Of a stretch of 64,000 nucleotides of DNA, positions 49,790-58,417 are shown piece by piece. The first letter of the stretch is position 1. The number at the start of each line of letters is the position of its first letter. A program made the position numbers and the translations under genes. This stretch comes from HT1-32 sp040219025. Lineage in GTDB: Bacteria; Pseudomonadota; Alphaproteobacteria; Rhodospirillales; HT1-32. Below the pieces are notes generated by a model that saw nothing but the letters and a program-made list of their open reading frames with translations, was not told the origin of the DNA and did not search any database. The DNA is taken from NCBI GenBank assembly GCA_040219025.1, contig JAVJTE010000025.1:62001-126000 (forward strand), read 5' to 3'.

Positions 49790-51019
49790 ATGACCGACAA
49801 CCCCTACGCCAGCGACATTCTCCGTCATCTCGAACGGATCAGTCTGCGAAAGCGGAAAAGCCCGGTCGTCCTGTTCTTCGGGCGGGACGGCGCCTTTTCG
49901 GATAATTCCAAATATCTCTATCTCGATGCCGTTGCCGGTGATTACGGGTTCGAGCCGCTCTGGGTCACGTCCAGCAAGGCTGTTGGCGATCTTCTGAAAA
50001 CCCGTTCCCTGCCCGTACTGCTGCTCGACAGCCCGCCCAAAGAGGCGCTGCGTGTTCTGCTCAAGGCGGCGGTCGCGGTGTTTTGTGTCAATCCCAACGA
50101 TGCCTTTGCCGACCCGCATATCCGGGCATCTCTTGAGGGGGCTTTCCGGTTACAGCTCTGGCATGGTGTATTCGCCGGACTACAGGACCTGCAGGTCACC
50201 GACGTCGCCCCCCTGTTCAACCCGCGCCTGACCTATCAGCTTTACGGGGCCGCCAGTATCGATGCCATATTGTCACCGGCAGCCCGTTTTGACGACCGCT
50301 TTGCCGAGGCCTTCGGTGCCGGCGAGTTGCTGCGGGACGGCTATCCCCGAAACGAGGTGCTGTTTCGCGAACCGACCGGGCTGGACCGCCTTGGCGCATT
50401 CGGGATGCCGGACGAACTGACCGCAGGGAAATCCCGGAACGTTCTTTATTGCCCCTCGCATACCCGTGTCGGCGGGCCTGTCTGGCGGGAAGGCTGGTTG
50501 CTGGACAGGCTCCGGGAGGCACATGAAAAGTCCGGTGCCACCATCTTCATCAAACCGCATCCGTTTGAAGCGGCCATCGCGCCTGTGTCGCGTACCCTTG
50601 CGCCCGGCCTGCACCTGATCGCAGCCCTCGACGACATCTACCCGTCCCTGCGGCAATTTGACCTGCTGATCTCCGATTATTCATCCCTGATGGACGACTT
50701 TCACCTCACCGGCAAGCCGATGCTGGTCCTGCAAACCCCGCAGACCGAGAAAGTCCGGCAGCAACTGCTGCTGGCGGACCTGCATTACCGCGAACTGGCC
50801 CCTGTGGTCACAGCAGATGATCTGCCTGCCGCAATAGAGACCGCTCTCAGCAATACTTCCCCGCAGCCGGCAAGCGGCATTTACACCGAAGACCATCATG
50901 GATCCGCCGGACGCCTGAACCGCTATATTGCCGGAGAGGTCAGGCGGGGCTGTGCCGTCCGTTACCGGGCTACCGGGCTGAATGACCGGAAACCTGATCC
51001 CGGAGAGAATCCATCGTGA
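49790..51019 (+). CDS. CDP-glycerol:poly(glycerophosphate) glycerophosphotransferase-like protein
   Basis: A 409-residue protein of the Glyphos_transf (TagF) family. It has QLWHGVFAGLQ (about 122-132), FIKPHPFE, and the signature DLLISDYSSLMDDFHLTGKPMLVLQTP near 293-319. The family adds glycerol-phosphate or polyol-phosphate units to surface polymers. There is no membrane helix. In a Gram-negative cell this suggests a phosphate-containing capsule or polysaccharide. Its stop codon overlaps the start of the alginate-lyase-like gene (GTGA), so both are translated together. Confidence 0.82.
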   Translation: MTDNPYASDILRHLERISLRKRKSPVVLFFGRDGAFSDNSKYLYLDAVAGDYGFEPLWVTSSKAVGDLLKTRSLPVLLLDSPPKEALRVLLKAAVAVFCVNPNDAFADPHIRASLEGAFRLQLWHGVFAGLQDLQVTDVAPLFNPRLTYQLYGAASIDAILSPAARFDDRFAEAFGAGELLRDGYPRNEVLFREPTGLDRLGAFGMPDELTAGKSRNVLYCPSHTRVGGPVWREGWLLDRLREAHEKSGATIFIKPHPFEAAIAPVSRTLAPGLHLIAALDDIYPSLRQFDLLISDYSSLMDDFHLTGKPMLVLQTPQTEKVRQQLLLADLHYRELAPVVTADDLPAAIETALSNTSPQPASGIYTEDHHGSAGRLNRYIAGEVRRGCAVRYRATGLNDRKPDPGENPS

Positions 51020-52221
51020 GATTGATGTTCAGAACTTTATCTGTCGCGACCTGCCTGCTGCTCGTCACTGCCTGTCAGGCAGATATTCCCGAGCCTGTGC
51101 CGGAAGCCCTGCAGACCCCGACCATATCGATGCCGGGAAGTGTTTTTATCCCCGCAGCCTTTGTCAGGGAAAACAAGGATCTGCTGGCTGCCCGCTGTCT
51201 GCGATCCGCACTCCCTGAGGACCCCATTACTTCCGTTCAGGCCCCGGCCGGTTACGGACTGGATGACCGATATATCAAGGCATCCGGTGCAATCATCAAA
51301 ATGGGCACGGGCTGTCTGGGAAACAACGATCAGCAATGCCGGTCCGTGGTCGCAATGACGGCCAGCTGGGCGGACGCAAATGCTTCCATCGTGAACCGGA
51401 CAGCAACAGATGACGGCCAGTTCTGGAACGACACGCTGACAGTTAATCTTTACGTCGCACGCCCCTTCATCGGTGCCTATTCGATCGCACGGGCACGCGG
51501 CTTTTCAGATGACGCCGTGGATCTGCGGATCATGACCTGGATGCATCATCTGCTCACCCGGGCATCTCACATGATGCGGGATGGCTCATTCTACCGGGAA
51601 GCCGGAATGAACAGGGCACCGAAGGCTGCACATAATCATGCGGCCGCTTCTGCTGCCGCCTGGATGGCCTTTGGCGCTCAATGGAACAATGCTGATGCCT
51701 TCAGACATGGTATCGAACAATGGTTCATTACGCTGCGCACCATGCGCGAAGACGGCAGCATGCCGATTGAGACAAGGCGTGGCGCGAGAGCTGTTTTCTA
51801 TCAGGGACGCATTCTGAATGCGCTGGCATCAATTGCAGTCATGGCAGATGTTCAGGGCATCGATCTCTGGTCGCAGTCACCCGGCGGATCATCAACCATT
51901 CACAATGCCGTCCGCTTCATGCTGAAGGCGGTCGACGACCCTTCTGTCGTCTTTCCCTATGCACGGGAAAATGTCGCACCGGGACCGGACAAAAACTGGG
52001 AGAACCCCTATCTTGGCAGTCCGGACGGCGCTCTGGCCTGGATGATCCCCTACATGCATCGCTTCCCGGACCATCCCAACACTGCTGCCATTCTGAACGC
52101 CGGCCAGCGCAAGGGCTGGCAGACCAGAATGATCACTGTCGCCCTGAACAGGACATCACTCGGAACGGACTGGCTGGGGTTTGATGCTGCCTGCAGGTTC
52201 GGGAAGTTTTACCGGAAATAA
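51016..52221 (+). CDS. Alginate-lyase-family lipoprotein
   Basis: A 401-residue lipoprotein. The signal peptide ends at the lipobox LVTAC (C20), counting from the GTG at 51016; an ATG at 51025 is possible. The body has an alpha/alpha-barrel look of the alginate lyase family, with PKAAHNHAAASAAAWMAFG near 196-214 (a variant of the NNH motif) and RRGARAVFYQGRILNALASIAVM. It would sit in the outer membrane facing the periplasm and cut or trim an exopolysaccharide. Its 3' end overlaps the opposite-strand GST gene by 66 bases. Confidence 0.75.
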   Translation: MRLMFRTLSVATCLLLVTACQADIPEPVPEALQTPTISMPGSVFIPAAFVRENKDLLAARCLRSALPEDPITSVQAPAGYGLDDRYIKASGAIIKMGTGCLGNNDQQCRSVVAMTASWADANASIVNRTATDDGQFWNDTLTVNLYVARPFIGAYSIARARGFSDDAVDLRIMTWMHHLLTRASHMMRDGSFYREAGMNRAPKAAHNHAAASAAAWMAFGAQWNNADAFRHGIEQWFITLRTMREDGSMPIETRRGARAVFYQGRILNALASIAVMADVQGIDLWSQSPGGSSTIHNAVRFMLKAVDDPSVVFPYARENVAPGPDKNWENPYLGSPDGALAWMIPYMHRFPDHPNTAAILNAGQRKGWQTRMITVALNRTSLGTDWLGFDAACRFGKFYRK

Positions 52222-52863
52222 CGGTTCCTTCTCCCCGCTCCGCCATGCCGGATATTTCTGCATCACCGACGCAAAGATAGCCGACTCCAGAAAAACCTCA
52301 AGCCAGCCGCGAACCTTCGGCAAGTCCAGTCCGTCGAACCAGTCCTTATCGACATGTGCAAACTGGCGCACAAAGGGGGCGATGGCGGCATCCGCCAGCG
52401 ACATCCGGTCCCCGGACAGAAAGGCCGAACGGGTCAGCCTGTCTTCCAGACCTGCCAGAAAACGCACCCCTTCCGCGCGATGGTGCAGCGGGTCGGTATC
52501 CTCCTCGTACCGGGTCGGATATTTGTAGCGGTCCAGATGATGTTTGAAAGGGCCATCATTTTCGGCAACCAGCGCCTCGATATCACCGGAGTCGCCGGTG
52601 CCCGGTGTCAGCCAGCCTTCCGGGTCGTTCAGCCCGAGCGCCCATGCCATGATCTGCTCGCTCTCCTCGATCACCCGGCCATCAGGCAGGACCAGCACCG
52701 GCACGGTACCCTTCGGCGATGCCTCAAGCATCTCCGCCGGCTTGTTCCTCAATACCACTTCCCGCAGGGCGCAGGTCTGGCCGCTGACGGCAATCGCCAT
52801 CCGTGCCCGCATGGCGTAGGGGCAACGCCGGAAGGAATAGAGAACGGGTCGCTGAGTAGTCAT
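52156..52863 (-). CDS. Glutathione S-transferase family protein
   Basis: A 235-residue protein starting at the ATG at 52863, which shares one base with the trhO stop. The thioredoxin-like domain begins VLYSFRRCPYAMRARMAI, with a CPYA motif like glutaredoxin-2/GST-omega types, then KGTVPVLVLPDGRVIEESEQIMAWA. The C-terminal helical domain (about 100-230) has HVDKDWFDGL. Glutathione-dependent thiol exchange is likely; a substrate is not known. It is co-translated with trhO and its tail overlaps the alginate-lyase-like gene by 66 bases. Confidence 0.86.
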   Translation of the reverse strand: MTTQRPVLYSFRRCPYAMRARMAIAVSGQTCALREVVLRNKPAEMLEASPKGTVPVLVLPDGRVIEESEQIMAWALGLNDPEGWLTPGTGDSGDIEALVAENDGPFKHHLDRYKYPTRYEEDTDPLHHRAEGVRFLAGLEDRLTRSAFLSGDRMSLADAAIAPFVRQFAHVDKDWFDGLDLPKVRGWLEVFLESAIFASVMQKYPAWRSGEKEPLFPVKLPEPAGSIKPQPVRSE

Positions 52864-53810
52864 CAGGCCACCTCGTCCGGCTGCTTCGTTGGCTTGCCGA
52901 ATTCGGCACCGACATGGGATTCGCCCCGGCCTTCTGCCATTTCGACCTGCGCCTGACGCTCTGCATAGCGCTGTCGCTGTTCGTCGCTGCGCTCCCCAAT
53001 ACAATAGCTGCAGGAAATGCCGGGAACATAACTGGCAGACTCCCGGTCTGCCTTGCTGAGCGGGCGGCGACAGGCATGACACAATTCATGCTCGCCGATC
53101 TCCAGACCGTGCCCAACAGCAACCCGGTGATCAAAGACAAAGCACTCCCCCTGCCAGCGGCTTTCCGCTTCCGGCACCGTCTCCAGATATTTCAGGATGC
53201 CGCCTTTCAGGTGGTACACATCCTGAACCCCGTGATGCTTCAGGAAAGCCGTTGCCTTCTCGCAGCGAATACCGCCGGTGCAGAACATCGCGACCTTTTT
53301 GCTTTCCAGCTCCGCCCGGTGGCCCTCGAACCATTTCGGGAAATCACGAAAGGTCGGCGTCATCGGATTGACGGCGCCGTCGAACGTCCCGATCTCGACC
53401 TCATAGTCATTTCGCGTATCGATGACGACAACATCAGGGTCAGCAATCAGCTCGTTCCAGTCCGCGGGATCAACGTAGGTGCCAACATCCCGCACCGGGT
53501 CGATATCCGGCACTCCCAACGCCACGATTTCCTTCTTCAGGCGAACCTTCAGCCGATAGAACGGCATGGTCTCCGCCGTCGATTCCTTATGTTCCAGGGC
53601 AACGCATCCCGGCAGGGCCCGCAAGACCGCCATCGCGGCGTCGATTCCGGCCCGTGATCCGGCAATCGTGCCATTCACCCCTTCCCCGGCCAGCAGGACC
53701 GTCCCGCGCAGGTCATGCGCCCGCAGAGCGGCTGCCAGCGGCTGCCGAAGCGCCGAGGGATCGTCAAAACGGGTGAAATGGTAGAAAGCGGAAACGATAA
53801 TATCAGACAT
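52863..53810 (-). CDS. trhO: tRNA uridine 5-oxyacetic-acid pathway hydroxylase TrhO (rhodanese-type)
   Basis: A 315-residue protein. The N-terminal domain has the acylphosphatase-like GTVLLAGEGVNGTIAG, the middle rhodanese domain ends in FCTGGIRCEK with catalytic C177, and the C-terminal part has two CxxC pairs (CHAC and CSYC) after the conserved GGILKYLE. This is the YceA/TrhO family, which adds oxygen to U34 of tRNA to form 5-hydroxyuridine. The length is normal, and the start ATG at 53810 gives the family opening MSDIIVSAFYHF. Confidence 0.92.
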   Translation of the reverse strand: MSDIIVSAFYHFTRFDDPSALRQPLAAALRAHDLRGTVLLAGEGVNGTIAGSRAGIDAAMAVLRALPGCVALEHKESTAETMPFYRLKVRLKKEIVALGVPDIDPVRDVGTYVDPADWNELIADPDVVVIDTRNDYEVEIGTFDGAVNPMTPTFRDFPKWFEGHRAELESKKVAMFCTGGIRCEKATAFLKHHGVQDVYHLKGGILKYLETVPEAESRWQGECFVFDHRVAVGHGLEIGEHELCHACRRPLSKADRESASYVPGISCSYCIGERSDEQRQRYAERQAQVEMAEGRGESHVGAEFGKPTKQPDEVA

Positions 53811-53939
53811 GCCGCATCAAACGGTCTGTCACCCGATCCGTCAATCCATGAACCCCGGCAACCATCCGGACAGGGAAAGACAACGGCATGACAAAAGTTG
53901 GAACGCCAGCTTGGAGTAAATTCTGGGGAGTTGGGAAAA

Positions 53940-53958
53940 TGGCGCCCCCCTACGGGAT
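53940..53958 (+). repeat. Attachment-site-like repeat of the tRNA-Glu 3' end
   Basis: TGGCGCCCCCCTACGGGAT at 53940-53958 matches the 3' end of tRNA-Glu (TGGCGACCCCTACGGGAT, 55446-55463) with one base different and one extra C. The shared core CCCCTACGGGAT is perfect. Both copies point the same way and enclose about 1.5 kb that includes a broken tyrosine recombinase. This is the layout of an integrated element, with this copy as the far attachment site. Confidence 0.6.
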
Positions 53959-54114
53959 GGCCCTGATTGCGGCTTTTCAACGCCTTAACCCCGAATTTCC
54001 CCAACCCTCCGACTTATATAGCCCAATAGGTTATGGGCGGTTTACCCAACCCCGAAAGGAATGATGATGGAAGACCGAGAAACTGATGCGATGCAAGACT
54101 GAAGGAGCAGGAAG

Positions 54115-54327
54115 ATGAGTGACATCGAGAATCTGATGATGGAAATCATACGGCCATTCATCACAAACATCCCGTATGATGACCTCCCAGAAACGAACGC
54201 GGAATACTGGGCAAGGATCCGTGTCGATCAAGAACATGGCCCTGCGGATCGTGAAACTTTCGGGCCGCGTTGCAGAGTCCGCTCTGGTCTACGCCGTCAC
54301 TCGCCCGAAGGTGGGTTTTGCAGGTGA
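54115..54327 (+). CDS. Small hypothetical protein in the tRNA-Glu element
   Basis: A 70-residue frame with a strong site AGGAGCAGGAAG just before its ATG. It begins MSDIENLMMEIIRPFITNIP, then YDDLPETNAEYWARIRVDQEHG. No family was recognised. The last third becomes Arg-rich and unlike the first; another frame in the same stretch reads MALRIVKLSGRVAESALVYAV. This may be a short real gene whose end has decayed by frameshift. It lies between the attachment-like repeat and the leftward secreted protein. Confidence 0.4.
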   Translation: MSDIENLMMEIIRPFITNIPYDDLPETNAEYWARIRVDQEHGPADRETFGPRCRVRSGLRRHSPEGGFCR

Positions 54328-54342
54328 TGGGTGAGTGATTTT

Positions 54343-54906
54343 TCAGCGATATGTAAGTCGGTCTTGAAGGAAATCTTCGCTGATTTTCCGAACAATCGAC
54401 TGAATGGACTCCTTCACTTGATCTTTGATGGCATCCTTTCTCCCATACCCCAACATTTGATGTTCGTAAGAGCTGATAGTCCATTCACGGGAAAACCCCA
54501 TAGATCTAAGTTCACACTCCACATGGAAGGCCATCGGGTAATTATCCCCAATTGTCCAAACATGACAGTTCACGATTCCCTTGCTCAACATTGCTTTATG
54601 ATAAAATGGGTCTGCTATTTTTTCAGATTCGGAGACTTCTTTGGCAGCATCGACCACGGAAAGCGTTTCGTGGTCAAGGATGCTCATATCATTCAGAAAA
54701 CGAAGGCGGACGGATTTCTCCAGATCGGATTTATTAAGTATTTTAGACTGTTCCTGGAGAAAAACATTAACCCAACTCAGTTTATCGATCCAACAGGCTC
54801 CGGCTCGCTCTCCAAATCCGTCACTGCAATGAGGCGGTTTTTCACTAGCAAATGCGACGGATACCGTAAGCGCAAAGGCTGCAAGAGATACTATTATAAA
54901 CTTTAT
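54343..54906 (-). CDS. Predicted secreted protein without a standard start codon
   Basis: The frame from the stop at 54343 is open to about 54918, with the ATG at 54687 giving 114 residues. Upstream of it the same frame codes for a clear Sec signal peptide: reading from ATA at 54906 the chain begins IKFIIVSLAAFALTVSVAFA and continues SEKPPHCSDGFGERAGAC, giving 187 residues. An ATG 8 bases before the ATA is out of frame by one base. So either the start codon changed from ATG to ATA, or one base is missing, or the protein starts at 54687. The product is not recognised. The gene is AT-rich relative to its neighbours, as expected of transferred DNA. Confidence 0.55.
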   Translation of the reverse strand: MKFIIVSLAAFALTVSVAFASEKPPHCSDGFGERAGACWIDKLSWVNVFLQEQSKILNKSDLEKSVRLRFLNDMSILDHETLSVVDAAKEVSESEKIADPFYHKAMLSKGIVNCHVWTIGDNYPMAFHVECELRSMGFSREWTISSYEHQMLGYGRKDAIKDQVKESIQSIVRKISEDFLQDRLTYR

Positions 54907-55012
54907 CCGAGCATGATATAATCACAACTGCGTAAAACGCAAATCAACGCCGCGATGGCGTCGAAGCCCTGAGAAGGAAAGATAATGGCGAGAAACGCTC
55001 TTCATACTCGAT

Positions 55013-55355
55013 GTGATTTCCGGATTTGATCATGCAGCCAGTGTATGGCGACAAACCTACAGATTAAGCGCAATGTTCGAATGCGGAGACCTCACATTCC
55101 TGATGACATCGTTCAATCGTCCCTACACCGCCAACGGATTCGGCAACGCAATGCGGGCGTGGTGCGATCAAGCCGGACTGTTCAGCACATGGGCTGCGCA
55201 AGGCAATGGCAAGCCGTCTGGCAGAGATTGGCTGCTCAACACCCGAGATAATGGCCATCACCGGGCACAAATCGATGCAGGAACTACAGGTCTACACGAA
55301 GGCCGCAAAGCAGAAAGTCCGGGCGAACAATGTCAGGAAGATGATCGATGACTGA
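55013..55355 (+). pseudogene. Tyrosine recombinase (phage integrase) C-terminal remnant, frameshifted
   Basis: Two frames together recreate the C-terminal half of an integrase. The first has MFECGDLTFLMTSFNRPYT followed by ANGFGNAMRAWCDQAGL (55073-55180). After a shift near 55180 the next frame reads SAHGLRKAMASRLAEIGCS then EIMAITGHKSMQELQVYTKA and ends at 55355. The catalytic HxxR (HGLRK), the GH motif and the tyrosine (QVYTKA) are intact; a 2-base loss would explain the shift. The N-terminal part is missing or degraded. It lies 90 bases from the 3' end of tRNA-Glu, where such integrases usually insert. Confidence 0.8.
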
Positions 55356-55371
55356 ACACTTCCGGAACATG

Positions 55372-55404
55372 TTTCCCCAACCCTTTCCCGCTGTGTTGGG
55401 GAAA
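55372..55404. repeat. Inverted repeat beside the integrase remnant
   Basis: TTTCCCCAAC (55372-55381) and GTTGGGGAAA (55395-55404) form a perfect 10-base stem with a 13-base loop. The sequence TTTCCCCAACCC also occurs at 53996-54007, near the other end of the element, so both ends carry it. It may be part of the attachment region or a terminator. Confidence 0.5.
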
Positions 55405-55445
55405 GTCGCGAAAAACGCAATGATTTCAATGGGGGAAAAAGAGAG

Positions 55446-55521
<76 letters not shown>

Positions 55522-55583
55522 GCTAGAGGAGCGCCTGTGTAACTGCGGTCGCAGATGAAATCAAGCCTCGAAAAACAAAAAAA

Positions 55584-57380
55584 TCATGCCGTTTCTGATG
55601 ATGCCACATCGTCGATCATCAACTGCACCCGCCGTTCGCCGTTCCACCAGTCCGCCCGCACCCGTCCGGCCATATGCAGGGCACCCGGGCGGCGCCCCAG
55701 CAGGGCCGGGCCGATATCCGACTCCATCGCCCGGAAGGCGATTGCCGATATCTGTGGCCCGCCGCCCTGCCCCTGTATGCGGCAGGAAACATGGTTCTGG
55801 TCCTGTCCGACCGCTTTCGCATAGGCGATCTTTACATCCGCCAGCATGAAGCGGGGTTCCGGGTTACCTGCACCAAACGGCTCCATCATGGCCAGTGCAT
55901 CAACCAGATCAGTCTGGCAGGCAGACGGGCGCAGGATTCCGTCAAGATGCAGTTCCGGCACCAGTTCCTGCCCGTCGAGCAGGGTGTCGACCCGGTCATC
56001 GAGAAATTCAGAAAATTCCGGGATTGCTGACTGAGCGACGGAGAAACCGGCCGCCATCCGGTGCCCGCCACCGGCCAGCAGCAACCCGCTCTGGCGCGAT
56101 GCGATCACCGCCGCGCCGAGGTCAAACCCGCCCATCGAGCGGCCCGACCCCTTCCCCTCGCCGTTCTCCAGCGCAATAACACAGGCCGGACGGTTGTAGC
56201 GGTCTTTCAGGCGGGAGGCGACGATGCCGATAACACCGGGATGCCAGCCTTCACCGGCGGCAATAACGACACGCTTGCCGAAACTCCGACCCTCATCAAC
56301 CTGCGCTATCGCCTGGGTGAGAACCTCGTCCTCGATCATCCGCCGTTCTGTATTGAAGGCATCCAGCCGGGCCGCAAGATCCGCCGCCTCCACCGCATTA
56401 TCCGACGACAGCAGGCGTGTCCCCAGTCCGGATTCACCAACCCGTCCGCCGGCATTAACCCGGGGACCCAGCAGAAAACCCAGATGCCAGGCCGCGGGCT
56501 TCTGGTCCAGCTTGGCAACATCGGCCAGAGCCGCGATCCCGGCATTGCGACGCCCGGCCAATACCTTCAGACCCTGTGCCACCAGCGCCCGGTTAAGCCC
56601 GGTCAGCGGCACCACGTCACAGACCGTCCCGAGGGCCACGATATCAAGACTGTCGAGCAGGTTAGGCTCCGACCGTTTACTGTACCAGCCCGCGTCACGC
56701 AGGTCCCGGTTCACGGCAATCGCCAGCAGGAAGGCGACACCGACCGCCGCCAGCAGCTTCAGATCATGCCGGCAGGTTTCGTCCAGCCGGTTCGGGTTGA
56801 CCACGGCATGGGCGTCAGGTGTTGTCGCCTCCATCGCGTGATGATCGATCACCAGCACATCAAGGCCCGCCGCCTTCGCCGCAGCCAGCGGCTCGTAGGA
56901 GGTCGCCCCGCAATCGACGGTAATAACCACCTTCGCGCCTTCGCGCTGCAACCGCTGCAGGGCGGGAGTGTTCGGGCCATAGCCCTCGGCGACCCGGTCC
57001 GGAATATAAACGCTGACATGTCCGCCGACAGCGGTCAGAAACCGCTGCAACAGGGCAGATGAAGTCGCGCCATCGACATCATAATCACCGAAGATGGCTA
57101 TCTGTTCACCCCCGCGTATCGCCGTCACGATACGCGCAGCCGCACGGTCCATATCAATCAGGGTGCCGGGGTCCGGCAGCAGCGAGCGCAGCCGGGGATC
57201 AAGATATTCTGCGGCATCATCCAGACCGACACCGCGGGCCGCCAGCACCCGCCCGACAATATCGGGGATGCTCTGGCGCTGGCTCAGCGCAATGGCGAGG
57301 CGTTCGTCAACCGGGGCGAATGTCCATTTCCGCCCGGTCAGCGAGCGGGAAACACCCGCAAAGGCCCCGCCGCCATCCAT
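55584..57380 (-). CDS. recJ: Single-strand-specific exonuclease RecJ
   Basis: A 598-residue RecJ. It has the motifs FGDYDVDGATSSALL (about 98-112), VVITVDCGATS, VLVIDHHAMEA with the DHH triad, and NPNRLDETC, followed by the DHHA1 part with GVIGIVASRLKDRYNRPACV and GSGRSMGGFDL, where the S-G-R motif contacts DNA ends. The C-terminal OB-fold domain has GNPEPRFMLADVKI. RecJ degrades 5' ends of single-stranded DNA in recombination and repair. Its ATG overlaps the glpX stop (TAATG), so the two are translated together. Confidence 0.95.
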   Translation of the reverse strand: MDGGGAFAGVSRSLTGRKWTFAPVDERLAIALSQRQSIPDIVGRVLAARGVGLDDAAEYLDPRLRSLLPDPGTLIDMDRAAARIVTAIRGGEQIAIFGDYDVDGATSSALLQRFLTAVGGHVSVYIPDRVAEGYGPNTPALQRLQREGAKVVITVDCGATSYEPLAAAKAAGLDVLVIDHHAMEATTPDAHAVVNPNRLDETCRHDLKLLAAVGVAFLLAIAVNRDLRDAGWYSKRSEPNLLDSLDIVALGTVCDVVPLTGLNRALVAQGLKVLAGRRNAGIAALADVAKLDQKPAAWHLGFLLGPRVNAGGRVGESGLGTRLLSSDNAVEAADLAARLDAFNTERRMIEDEVLTQAIAQVDEGRSFGKRVVIAAGEGWHPGVIGIVASRLKDRYNRPACVIALENGEGKGSGRSMGGFDLGAAVIASRQSGLLLAGGGHRMAAGFSVAQSAIPEFSEFLDDRVDTLLDGQELVPELHLDGILRPSACQTDLVDALAMMEPFGAGNPEPRFMLADVKIAYAKAVGQDQNHVSCRIQGQGGGPQISAIAFRAMESDIGPALLGRRPGALHMAGRVRADWWNGERRVQLMIDDVASSETA

Positions 57381-58360
57381 TATTTCGTATCGGGGTCGAA
57401 CCCGCTTTTCCGCTCAAAATTATGATGCGATTCGATATAGCGAACCGTACCGGTCTTCGAGCGCATGACCAGCGAATGGGTGGTTGCCCCGCCCGGGATG
57501 CGGCGCACGCCCTGCAGCATCGAACCCGGTGTCACGCCGGTTGTGGCAAACATCACATCACCTTTCGCCAGGTCGAGCAGGCCATATTTACGGCCGAGAT
57601 CCGTGATACCGCAGCGGGCGGCACGGGCCTTTTCATCATCATTGCGGAAGACCAGACGGCCCTGCATCTGGCCACCGATGCAGCGCAGTGCCGCAGCGGC
57701 CAGAACACCTTCCGGTGCCCCGCCGGTACCGACATAAAGGTCAATTCCGGTGCTGGGGGTTGCCGTGGCGATAACGCCGGCAACATCGCCATCGGTGATC
57801 AGGCTGATCCGGGCACCTGCCTCGCGGATCTTGCGGATATATTCTTCGTGCCGCGGGCGGTCGAGGACACAAACCACCAGGTCGGAGATGTCCATCTTCT
57901 TGGCTTTCGCCAGATTTCTGACATTCACGGCAATATCTTCGTCCAGATCGACAATGCCGTCCGGCAGACCGCCGCCAACGGCGATCTTGTCCATATAGGT
58001 GTCCGGCGAGTTCAGGAACCCGCCCTCTTCGGCCAATGCAATCACGGCCAGCGCATTGGCACCACCCTTGGCAGTAATGGTCGTCCCTTCCAGCGGGTCC
58101 AGCGCGATATCGATCTTCGGGCCACCGGCACCGACCTTCTCGCCGATATAGAGCATCGGCGCTTCGTCGCGCTCGCCCTCACCGATGACGACGGTGCCGT
58201 CGATCTGCAGGCCGTTCAGCGCCGAACGCATCGCGTCCACTGCGGCCTGATCGGCGGCTTTCTCGTCACCCCGGCCCATCAGTTTCGATGCGGCCAGCGC
58301 AGCAGCTTCAGTAACCCGCACCACTTCAAGAGCGAGATTGCGATCCATCTTTGTAGTCAT
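57380..58360 (-). CDS. glpX: Class II fructose-1,6-bisphosphatase
   Basis: A 326-residue GlpX with an AGGGA site before the ATG. Family features are RNLALEVVRVTEAAALAASKLMGRGDEKAADQAAVDAMR at the start, GEGERDEAPMLYIGEKVG (about 59-76, metal-binding), DPLEGTTITAKGGANALAVIA with the DPLEGT motif, and GTGGAPEGVLAAAALRCIGGQMQGRL near 212-237. It catalyses the gluconeogenic removal of the 1-phosphate. It lies between hom and recJ in a leftward run. Confidence 0.96.
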   Translation of the reverse strand: MTTKMDRNLALEVVRVTEAAALAASKLMGRGDEKAADQAAVDAMRSALNGLQIDGTVVIGEGERDEAPMLYIGEKVGAGGPKIDIALDPLEGTTITAKGGANALAVIALAEEGGFLNSPDTYMDKIAVGGGLPDGIVDLDEDIAVNVRNLAKAKKMDISDLVVCVLDRPRHEEYIRKIREAGARISLITDGDVAGVIATATPSTGIDLYVGTGGAPEGVLAAAALRCIGGQMQGRLVFRNDDEKARAARCGITDLGRKYGLLDLAKGDVMFATTGVTPGSMLQGVRRIPGGATTHSLVMRSKTGTVRYIESHHNFERKSGFDPDTK

Positions 58361-58417
58361 GACATTTCCCTAACAGACAGCGGCCAGTTGACGACTCGAC
58401 CACGATTGTAGACTCAA

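Noticed and set aside
54331..54921. A 196-residue rightward frame across the tRNA-Glu element
   Set aside because: The opposite strand has a frame with a clear signal peptide and better amino-acid composition; this one is its shadow and has no good ribosome site.
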